Shown here piece by piece: positions 32,907 to 39,589 of a stretch of 39,589 bases of DNA. Made by a program: the position numbers and the translations under genes. The DNA comes from an uncultured Burkholderiales bacterium (GTDB taxonomy: Bacteria; Pseudomonadota; Gammaproteobacteria; Burkholderiales; Burkholderiaceae_A). The notes under the pieces are model-generated. The model saw nothing but the letters and a program-made list of their open reading frames with translations, did no database searches and was not told the DNA's origin. Every line of letters begins with the position of its first letter. Positions within the stretch are counted from its first letter, which is position 1. The DNA lies in the NCBI GenBank assembly GCA_937864175.1, contig CALMJH010000039.1, positions 1 through 39,589 on the forward strand. Direction: 5' to 3'.

Positions 32907-34991
32907 TTGAGCAGCCACGACACCTCTGCGCCGGCCATGAAGGCCGCCGCGCCCAAGTACCAGTCCCCAGTAGAAAAAGACATGGCCAACGCCATCCGCG
33001 CCTTGGCGATGGATGCGGTCCAGAAGGCCAACTCGGGACACCCCGGCATGCCCATGGGCATGGCGGAGATGGCCGTTGCGCTCTGGCGGGACCACCTGCA
33101 GCACAATCCCACTGATCCCAAGTGGGCAGACCGGGACCGTTTTGTCGTCAGCAATGGCCATGGCTCTATGCTGCTCTATGCCCTGCTGCACCTGACGGGC
33201 TACGACCTCCCCATCGACGAACTCAAGAATTTCCGCCAACTCCACTCCAAGACCCCTGGCCACCCAGAAGTCGACATCACCCCAGGCGTCGAGACCACCA
33301 CGGGTCCTCTGGGCCAGGGCATTACCAACGCTGTTGGCCTTGCCCTTGCTGAGCGCCTCCTGGCCGCCGAGTTCAACAAGCCTGGTCACCAGGTGGTGGA
33401 CCACAACACCTACGTCTTTCTGGGCGATGGCTGCCTGATGGAGGGCATTAGCCACGAGGCCTGTGCCCTGGCGGGTGTCTGGGGCCTGTCCAAACTGATC
33501 GCCCTCTACGACGACAACGGCATTTCTATCGATGGCCAGGTCGATGGCTGGTTTCGAGATGACACCAAGAAGCGTTTTGAGGCGTACGGCTGGAATGTCA
33601 TTGGCCCGGTCGATGGGCACGACGTTGCGGCCGTCTCGGCCGCCCTGGCCAAGGCCAAATCCTGGGCCCAGCAGGGCCCGACCGGCCGTCTAGCCCCCAC
33701 GATGATCATCTGCAAGACCAATATCGGTCAGGGTTCGCCCAACCGTGTGGGTACCGCAAAGGCCCACGGTGAGGCCCTGGGTGCTGAAGAGATCGCCCTG
33801 ACTCGCCAGGCTCTGGGCTGGACCCATGAGCCATTTGAGATTCCTCAGTCGGTCTACCAGGCCTGGGATGCCAAGTCCTTGGGTCGCAATCGTCAGCAGG
33901 ACTGGACCAAGCGGTTTGCTGCGTTCTCCGCAGCCTACCCAGCCGAGGCAAAAGTCTTTGAGCAGCGTATGCGTGGTGACCTTCCCTCTGACTTTGCTCA
34001 GAAGACACAGGCCTACGTTGCCAAACTCTGCCAAGAGGCCCCGAACGTGGCCAGTCGTAAAGCTTCTCAGATGGCGCTCGACGACATCGGCCCCCGTTTA
34101 CCCGGCCTGCTCGGCGGGTCGGCGGACCTCACCGGCTCAAACCTCACCAACTGGAAGGGCGTGACTAGTCTGAAGGTCGACGCCAAGGGCCAACTCACGC
34201 CGGGCCAACACATCAGCTACGGCGTGCGGGAATTCGGCATGGCTGCCATCTGCAACGGCGTGGCCCTGCACGGTGGCTTTATTCCCTACTGCGGCACCTT
34301 CCTGACCTTCTCGGACTACAGCCGCAATGCGATTCGCATGGCCGCCCTCATGCGCAAACGGGTCATTCACGTCTTTACCCACGACTCGATCGGTCTGGGC
34401 GAGGATGGTCCTACCCACCAGCCCGTTGAGCACCCCTCGTCGCTACGCCTTATTCCCAATCTGCAGGTCTGGCGTCCCGCCGATGCAGTCGAGACGGCCG
34501 TCGCCTGGCAGAGTGCACTCGAGCGTCGCGATGGCCCCACGGCCCTGCTGCTGTCCCGTCAGGGCTTGTCCCCTCAGGTGCGCGACGCACAACTGGCCAA
34601 AGATATTGCTCGCGGGGCCTACGTCCTGTCGACCGATGCCAAGCCCCAGGTTGTCTTGATGGCGACCGGATCAGAGGTCATGCTCGCCATGCAGGCGGCC
34701 GAGCAGCTGCGTGGACAGAAAATTGCCGTCCGGGTGGTCTCCATCCCCTCCACCACAGTCTTTGACCAGCAGAAACCAGCCTACAAGGCCAGCGTCATGC
34801 CCGCCGGCATTCCCCGTGTCGTGATCGAGGCGGGTGTGACTGACTTCTGGTGGAAGTACCAGCCAGACGCTATTCTGGGCCTCGACAAATTCGGTGAGTC
34901 GGCACCTGCTGGTGCGCTTTATGCCCATTTCGGTCTTACCGCCGACGCGCTGGCCAAGACGGCACGCCTCATTCTTGGCCACAAGGCCTAA
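32907..34991 (+). CDS. tkt: Transketolase
   Basis: The roughly 694-residue ThDP enzyme is complete. [20 protein letters not shown] opens the conserved part. [43 protein letters not shown] and the ThDP motif [10 protein letters not shown] follow, then the pyrimidine domain ([33 protein letters not shown]) and the C-terminal domain. It transfers two-carbon ketol units in the pentose phosphate pathway. Start choice: TTG at 32907 has AGGGAG 6 nt upstream; an ATG at 32883 lacks any Shine-Dalgarno and would add eight residues; the ATG at 32937 is also possible. It leads the tkt-gap-pgk-pyk-fba run, with gap 30 bp downstream. Confidence 0.95.
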   Translation: MSSHDTSAPAMKAAAPKYQSPVEKDMANAIRALAMDAVQKANSGHPGMPMGMAEMAVALWRDHLQHNPTDPKWADRDRFVVSNGHGSMLLYALLHLTGYDLPIDELKNFRQLHSKTPGHPEVDITPGVETTTGPLGQGITNAVGLALAERLLAAEFNKPGHQVVDHNTYVFLGDGCLMEGISHEACALAGVWGLSKLIALYDDNGISIDGQVDGWFRDDTKKRFEAYGWNVIGPVDGHDVAAVSAALAKAKSWAQQGPTGRLAPTMIICKTNIGQGSPNRVGTAKAHGEALGAEEIALTRQALGWTHEPFEIPQSVYQAWDAKSLGRNRQQDWTKRFAAFSAAYPAEAKVFEQRMRGDLPSDFAQKTQAYVAKLCQEAPNVASRKASQMALDDIGPRLPGLLGGSADLTGSNLTNWKGVTSLKVDAKGQLTPGQHISYGVREFGMAAICNGVALHGGFIPYCGTFLTFSDYSRNAIRMAALMRKRVIHVFTHDSIGLGEDGPTHQPVEHPSSLRLIPNLQVWRPADAVETAVAWQSALERRDGPTALLLSRQGLSPQVRDAQLAKDIARGAYVLSTDAKPQVVLMATGSEVMLAMQAAEQLRGQKIAVRVVSIPSTTVFDQQKPAYKASVMPAGIPRVVIEAGVTDFWWKYQPDAILGLDKFGESAPAGALYAHFGLTADALAKTARLILGHKA

Positions 34992-35021
34992 GTCCCTCTT
35001 TTTCGACAGGAGAAGTTGCAA

Positions 35022-36038
35022 ATGACCATCAAAGTCGCCATCAATGGCTATGGCCGCATCGGCCGCAATGTTCTACGGGCCCACTACGAGGGCGGTAAGA
35101 AACACGACATTCAGATCGTGGCCATCAATGACCTCGGCAAGCCTGAGACCAATGCCCACCTGACCCAGTACGACACTGCCCATGGCAAGTTTCCCGGAAC
35201 GGTCTCGGTTGATGGTGATTACATGGTGGTCAATGGCGATCGCATTCGGGTCTTGGCCAATCGCAATCCTGCAGAGCTCCCCTGGGGCGAATTGGGTGTC
35301 GATGTGGTCATGGAGTGCACGGGCTTTTTCACCTCCAAAGAAAAAGCCTCGGCCCACCTGGCTGGCGGCGCCAAGAAGGTGGTCATTTCTGCACCCGGCG
35401 GTAAAGACGTCGACGCTACCGTCGTCTTTGGCGTCAACCAGGGCGTGCTAAAAGCCAGCGACACCGTTATCTCCAATGCCTCTTGTACGACCAACTGTCT
35501 GGCCCCAGTGGCCAAGGTCCTGCACCAGGCGCTGGGCATGGAGTCCGGTCTTATGACGACCATTCACTCTTACACCAATGACCAGGTCCTCACCGATGTC
35601 TATCACGAGGACCTTCGTCGGGCCCGCTCGGCCACCATGTCCATGATCCCCACCAAGACTGGTGCCGCGGCAGCCGTGGGTCTGGTACTGCCCGAACTCA
35701 ATGGCAAGCTCGATGGCTTTGCCATGCGTGTGCCCACCATCAACGTCTCGGTGGTAGACCTCAGCTTCTATTCAAAGAAAGCGACGTCGATCGACGAGGT
35801 CAACCAGCTCATCAAGGCTGCTGCCGAGGGCCCCATGAAGGGCGTTCTGGGCTACAACACCGCGCCCCTGGTGTCCGTTGATTTCAATCACGACAGCCAT
35901 TCCAGCATCTTCGATGCGACCCAGACGCGGGTCTCGCCCGACGGCAAGCTGGTCAAGATTCTGTCGTGGTACGACAACGAGTGGGGCTTCTCAAATCGGA
36001 TGCTCGACACCACCGTGGCCCTGATGTCCGCCAAGTAA
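35022..36038 (+). CDS. gap: Glyceraldehyde-3-phosphate dehydrogenase
   Basis: The 338-residue enzyme has the NAD-binding start [19 protein letters not shown], the catalytic C155 in [18 protein letters not shown]182 in [11 protein letters not shown] and the C-terminal [15 protein letters not shown]. It oxidises glyceraldehyde-3-phosphate to 1,3-bisphosphoglycerate. The ATG at 35022 has AGGAG nine bases upstream; a TTG six bases earlier overlaps that spacing and is unlikely. N36-D37 after the second beta strand suits NAD binding over NADP. It is the second gene of the operon; a hairpin follows before pgk. Confidence 0.97.
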   Translation: MTIKVAINGYGRIGRNVLRAHYEGGKKHDIQIVAINDLGKPETNAHLTQYDTAHGKFPGTVSVDGDYMVVNGDRIRVLANRNPAELPWGELGVDVVMECTGFFTSKEKASAHLAGGAKKVVISAPGGKDVDATVVFGVNQGVLKASDTVISNASCTTNCLAPVAKVLHQALGMESGLMTTIHSYTNDQVLTDVYHEDLRRARSATMSMIPTKTGAAAAVGLVLPELNGKLDGFAMRVPTINVSVVDLSFYSKKATSIDEVNQLIKAAAEGPMKGVLGYNTAPLVSVDFNHDSHSSIFDATQTRVSPDGKLVKILSWYDNEWGFSNRMLDTTVALMSAK

Positions 36039-36053
36039 ACCAAAACAGCAAGA

Positions 36054-36082
36054 GCATCGGCAGGCCCAGTCCGGACCGATGC
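36054..36082 (+). promoter_or_regulatory. Intercistronic hairpin between gap and pgk
   Basis: GCATCGG and CCGATGC form a perfect 7-bp stem around a 15-nt loop, ending 18 nt before the pgk ATG and close to its GGGAG ribosome site. No T-run follows. It may protect the gap message or tune pgk translation. Confidence 0.45.
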
Positions 36083-36099
36083 CAGACCGGGAGACCAAG

Positions 36100-37278
36100 A
36101 TGAAATTCAAGCGCATGTCGGACCTCAGCCTCTCAGGCAAGCGGGTCTTCATTCGTGCCGACCTCAACGTTCCTCAGGACGATGCCGGCAAGATTACCGA
36201 TGACACACGGATTCGAGCCTCTATTCCGGCCATCGAGGAGGCTCTGAGGGCGGGTGCTGCGGTGATGGTGACCTCTCATCTGGGTCGACCCACCGAGGGT
36301 GAGTTCAAACCGGAGGACTCCCTGGCCCCGGTTGCACTGCGCATGGGCGAACTGATGGGGCGCAAGGTCCCCCTCGTCCAGAACTGGGTTGACGGTGGCT
36401 TTACCGTTAATCCCGGCGACTTGGTTTTGCTTGAAAACTGCCGTACGAACAAGGGCGAGAAGAAGGACGATGAGGGGCTGGCCAAGAAAATGGCTGCGCT
36501 CTGCGATCTCTATGTCAACGACGCCTTCGGCACGGCCCACCGAGCCGAAGCGACCACCCATGGTCTGGCCAAATGGGCCAAGGAGGCCTGTGCAGGCCCC
36601 CTGATGGCTGCCGAACTCGATGCCCTGGGCAAGGCCCTGCAGTCCCCAAAGCGCCCCCTGGTGGCCATTGTGGCGGGCTCCAAGGTCTCGACCAAGCTCA
36701 CCATCTTGAAGTCGCTCTCAGCCAAGGTGGACCAACTCATTGTGGGCGGTGGAATTGCCAATACCTTCATGGCTGCGGTGGGACTCCCGATTGGCAAGTC
36801 CTTGGCCGAGACCGACCTCATTCCAGAGGCCAAGGCCATCATCGAGGCCATGAAGGCCCGTGGCGCCGAAGTGCCCATTCCCGAGGATGTCGTCACGGCC
36901 AACGAGTTTTCGGCCCAGGCCCGTGCGAACAAAGTCTCCGCAACCCAGTGTGCAGTCGACGACATGATTCTTGACATCGGACCCAGGACAGCCGCGCGCC
37001 TTGCCGGCATCGTGGCCAACGCCGGCACCATTGTCTGGAATGGTCCGGTCGGTGTCTTTGAGATTGAGCAGTTCAGTGGCGGCACGCGCACCCTGGCCAG
37101 TGCCATCGCCCATTCGCCAGGCTTCTCCATCGCAGGTGGTGGCGACACCCTGGCTGCGATTGCCAAGTACAACATTGGTAACCAGATTGACTACATCTCG
37201 ACTGGGGGAGGGGCCTTTCTCGAATTCCTCGAGGGCAAAGTCTTGCCCGCGGTCGCAGCCCTAGAGGCCCGAGCCTAG
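36100..37278 (+). CDS. pgk: Phosphoglycerate kinase
   Basis: The 392-residue monomer has the substrate-binding start [29 protein letters not shown], the [16 protein letters not shown] loop, [15 protein letters not shown], the [12 protein letters not shown] and [11 protein letters not shown] helices, and the ATP end with [14 protein letters not shown] and [12 protein letters not shown]. It transfers phosphate from 1,3-bisphosphoglycerate to ADP. The frame extends seven codons further upstream, but GGGAG six bases before 36100 fixes this start. Pyk begins 5 bp after its stop. Confidence 0.97.
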   Translation: MKFKRMSDLSLSGKRVFIRADLNVPQDDAGKITDDTRIRASIPAIEEALRAGAAVMVTSHLGRPTEGEFKPEDSLAPVALRMGELMGRKVPLVQNWVDGGFTVNPGDLVLLENCRTNKGEKKDDEGLAKKMAALCDLYVNDAFGTAHRAEATTHGLAKWAKEACAGPLMAAELDALGKALQSPKRPLVAIVAGSKVSTKLTILKSLSAKVDQLIVGGGIANTFMAAVGLPIGKSLAETDLIPEAKAIIEAMKARGAEVPIPEDVVTANEFSAQARANKVSATQCAVDDMILDIGPRTAARLAGIVANAGTIVWNGPVGVFEIEQFSGGTRTLASAIAHSPGFSIAGGGDTLAAIAKYNIGNQIDYISTGGGAFLEFLEGKVLPAVAALEARA

Positions 37279-37283
37279 ACCCC

Positions 37284-38726
37284 ATGAAAATCGCCCGCGC
37301 TACCAAGATCGTTGCCACGCTGGGACCAGCCTCCAACAGTCCTGAAAAAATCAACGAACTGGTTGCTGCGGGGGTGGATGTATTTCGTTTCAACTTCTCC
37401 CACGGCACGGCGGACGAGCACCGGGCCCGAGCCCAGGCAGTTCGTTCTGCAGCCAAGGCGGCTGCTCGTCACATTGCCATTCTGGTGGATCTGCAGGGCC
37501 CGAAGATTCGTGTGGGCAAGTTTGCCAACGGCAAGATAGAACTCGCCAACGGTGATCGATTTCGATTCAACACCGACTGTGCCCTGGGCGACCAGCACCA
37601 GGTGGGGTTGGACTACCCGGAATTGGTGGGCGATGTCTCGGCGGGTGACACCCTGCTGCTCAACGATGGCCTGATTTCGATGCGGGTTGAGGCAGTTGGC
37701 TCCACCACCATCGACTGCATCGTCCTCGAAGGCGGCGTCTTGTCCGATCGCAAGGGAATCAACCGCCAAGGCGGCGGACTCACCGCTCCCGCACTGACTG
37801 ACAAAGACAAGCAGGACATTCTGGTGGCAGCCGAGATTGAGGCTGATTTTCTGGCGGTCTCCTTTCCCAAAAATGCCCGTGACATGGAGCAGGCTCGCGA
37901 GTTGCTGCAGGCGGCCGGGGGACATGCCTGGTTGATCGCCAAGATTGAGCGCGTCGAGGCCGTCGAGAATCTCGCTGAGATTATTGAGGCCAGCAATGGT
38001 CTGATGGTCGCCCGAGGCGACCTGGCGGTCGAGGTTGGAGAGGCAGCCGTGCCGGCCCTGCAGAAGAAGATGATCCGCATGGCCCGAGAGGCCAACCGCC
38101 TCACCATCACCGCCACCCAGATGATGGAATCCATGATTAGCTCTCCCGTGCCCACCCGGGCCGAGGTTAGCGATGTGGCCAATGCGGTGCTCGATGGCAC
38201 GGATGCCGTCATGCTCAGTGCCGAGACAGCCGCAGGCCAGTATCCGGTGCGGACCGTCCAGACCATGGCAAGGGTCTGTGTAGAGGCTGAGAAATCCACT
38301 CAGGCCACTCTGGATACCCATTGGCTCAACCGCACCTTCTCCAGGATTGACCAGTCCATTGCTATGGCTGCGCTCTTCACGGCCCGACACCTCAACATCA
38401 AGGCCATTGCAGCCTTGACCGAGTCGGGGGCAACCGCACTCTGGATTTCCCGCCTCAACGCCGGTGTCCCAGTCTATGCCCTGTCCCAGTCTTCTCAGTC
38501 TCGGCGTCGGATGGCCCTCTATCGAGACGTCGAGCCCATGCGCATCGACGTAAAGGGGCTCGACCGTGACCAGGTCCTTCATCTGGCTGAGCAACGGCTA
38601 GTGGACGAGGGTCTGGTGGTCGCTGGTGACCGTATCGTACTGACGGTGGGTGAGCCCATAGGCCAGTCTGGTGGTACCAACACTATGAAAATCGTTCAGG
38701 TCAGCGCCAAGCCTGCTCGGAGCTAA
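37284..38726 (+). CDS. pyk: Pyruvate kinase
   Basis: The 480-residue enzyme shows TKIVATLGPASNSPEKI, VFRFNFSHGTADEH, VDLQGPKIRVGKF, the catalytic lysine segment LIAKIERVEAVENL, LMVARGDLAVEVG and ITATQMMESMI, with the B domain at about 70-165 and a regulatory C-domain. It converts phosphoenolpyruvate and ADP to pyruvate and ATP. It sits between pgk and fba, a cluster order I associate with Burkholderiales. The stop codon TAA overlaps a TAAAAT that may be the -10 of an extra fba promoter. Confidence 0.97.
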   Translation: MKIARATKIVATLGPASNSPEKINELVAAGVDVFRFNFSHGTADEHRARAQAVRSAAKAAARHIAILVDLQGPKIRVGKFANGKIELANGDRFRFNTDCALGDQHQVGLDYPELVGDVSAGDTLLLNDGLISMRVEAVGSTTIDCIVLEGGVLSDRKGINRQGGGLTAPALTDKDKQDILVAAEIEADFLAVSFPKNARDMEQARELLQAAGGHAWLIAKIERVEAVENLAEIIEASNGLMVARGDLAVEVGEAAVPALQKKMIRMAREANRLTITATQMMESMISSPVPTRAEVSDVANAVLDGTDAVMLSAETAAGQYPVRTVQTMARVCVEAEKSTQATLDTHWLNRTFSRIDQSIAMAALFTARHLNIKAIAALTESGATALWISRLNAGVPVYALSQSSQSRRRMALYRDVEPMRIDVKGLDRDQVLHLAEQRLVDEGLVVAGDRIVLTVGEPIGQSGGTNTMKIVQVSAKPARS

Positions 38727-38729
38727 AAT
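38724..38729 (+). promoter_or_regulatory. Possible -10 of an internal fba promoter
   Basis: TAAAAT (5 of 6) overlaps the pyk stop codon and lies 24 bp before the fba ATG. There is no good -35 (TCAGCG at 17-nt spacing). fba also has a strong GGGAGG ribosome site. Confidence 0.25.
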
Positions 38730-38753
38730 AAGGCTTTTTTGGGAGGACAACCC

Positions 38754-39589
38754 ATGGCTCTGGTCTCCATGCGCCAGCTCTTAGACCATGCCGCCGAAAA
38801 CGGCTATGGCATTCCCGCCTTCAACGTCAACAACCTGGAGCAGGTGCAGGCCATTATGTCTGCCGCTAGCGAGGTAGACGCCCCGGTCATCATGCAGGCC
38901 AGTGCGGGCGCCCGTAAATATGCTGGCGAGGGATTTCTGCGTCACCTAATTCAGGCGGCCGTGGAGTCCTACCCATCGGTACCGGTGGTAATGCACCAGG
39001 ACCATGGCCAGAGCCCAGAGGTCTGTCGAGGCGCCATTGACCTTGGGTTTTCCAGCGTCATGATGGACGGCTCGTTGGAGGCCGATGGCAAGACCATCGC
39101 TAGCTATGACTACAACGTGGACGTGACCCGTCGGGTTGTGGAGATGGCCCACAAGATCGGTGTCTCTGTCGAGGGCGAACTGGGCTGTCTGGGTTCTCTG
39201 GAGACCATGAAGGGCGATAAGGAAGACGGCCATGGAACCGAGGCCACCATGACCATCGACCAACTCCTCACCGACCCAGAGCAGGCCGCTGATTTTGTGA
39301 AAAAGACCCAGGTGGATGCGCTAGCGATTGCCATCGGCACCAGCCATGGCGCCTACAAATTCACGCGCAAACCAACTGGCGACATTTTGGCGATCTCTCG
39401 CATCAAAGAGATCAACCGACGCATTCCAAACACCCACCTGGTGATGCACGGGTCCTCCAGCGTCCCCCAGGAACTCCTCCAGGAGATTCGGGCTTACGGC
39501 GGGGACATGAAAGAGACCTATGGAGTGCCTGTCGAGGAAATTCAGCAGGCCATCCAGCATGGGGTGCGCAAGATCAACATTGACACCGA
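38754..39589 (+). CDS. fba: Class II fructose-bisphosphate aldolase, N-terminal 278 residues (runs off window)
   Basis: The unfinished frame encodes 278 residues of a class II aldolase that is normally about 350. Metal and substrate motifs are seen in order: [19 protein letters not shown], the zinc-site [51 protein letters not shown] and [14 protein letters not shown]. It cleaves fructose-1,6-bisphosphate to triose phosphates or runs in reverse in gluconeogenesis. The ATG follows GGGAGG by seven bases. It is the fifth gene of the glycolytic run; the C-terminus lies past the right edge. Confidence 0.95.
   Translation, partial: MALVSMRQLLDHAAENGYGIPAFNVNNLEQVQAIMSAASEVDAPVIMQASAGARKYAGEGFLRHLIQAAVESYPSVPVVMHQDHGQSPEVCRGAIDLGFSSVMMDGSLEADGKTIASYDYNVDVTRRVVEMAHKIGVSVEGELGCLGSLETMKGDKEDGHGTEATMTIDQLLTDPEQAADFVKKTQVDALAIAIGTSHGAYKFTRKPTGDILAISRIKEINRRIPNTHLVMHGSSSVPQELLQEIRAYGGDMKETYGVPVEEIQQAIQHGVRKINIDT

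Noticed and set aside
37275-38594. A 439-codon minus-strand frame opposite pyk
   Set aside because: Same cause; no ribosome site, no recognisable domain, and fully covered by a conserved gene.

Overview
The window is a dense chromosomal stretch, roughly 60% G+C, from what looks like a betaproteobacterium of the order Burkholderiales. The basis is gene content and order: a tkt-gap-pgk-pyk-fba run, a MaeB-type malic enzyme with a phosphotransacetylase tail, groES-groEL under CIRCE with a GGM-rich GroEL tail, NnrU, and a TRAP transporter next to CoA chemistry. No insertion sequence, phage, CRISPR array or integrase is visible. The assignment is an inference from content, not from a marker phylogeny.

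Layout. 1-2085 (minus) is part of a Csu-type chaperone-usher pilus operon: spore-coat-U-like subunit, short PapD-like chaperone and the start of the usher, which runs off the left edge. 2211-4821 is a divergent two-component pair: a REC plus Fis-type HTH regulator that reads toward the pilus genes, and an MHYT-PAS histidine kinase on the other strand, with only 19 bp between their start codons. 4874-8805 holds two peptide/amino-acid hydrolases (M20 amidohydrolase, aminopeptidase N) facing each other. A CAU tRNA, NnrU, an MsbA-like ABC exporter, a ROK sugar kinase, an EamA exporter, a lone ABC-2 permease and pyrF follow to 14792. 14906-17028 is groES-groEL with its own terminator, CIRCE operator and heat-shock-type promoter. 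17048-19642 has a small DksA/TraR zinc-finger protein and a two-gene cell-wall unit (PBP4 and a lytic transglycosylase).

19579-32005 is the most individual part. A six-gene minus-strand run (glyoxylate-type aminotransferase, TRAP DctP, DctQ and DctM, a crotonase, a CaiB/BaiF CoA-transferase) diverges from a plus-strand run (FCD-type GntR regulator, a 1027-residue FAD/Fe-S 2-hydroxyacid dehydrogenase, malic enzyme). A perfect 12-bp palindrome lies in the shared promoter region. I read it as one regulon for import and oxidation of a small organic acid, probably a 2-hydroxy acid handled by way of glyoxylate and pyruvate. The substrate cannot be read from the sequence.

32002-39589 contains rsmE and the central carbon operon tkt-gap-pgk-pyk-fba, cut by the right edge within fba.

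Two global features stand out. All five convergent junctions have no spacer: two share the same CTAG as both stop codons, two overlap by 63 and 64 bp, and one tRNA abuts a stop codon. Several genes also have a -10-like hexamer only 6-7 nt before the ATG and no Shine-Dalgarno, suggesting leaderless messages. No stretch above 300 bp lacks a gene.
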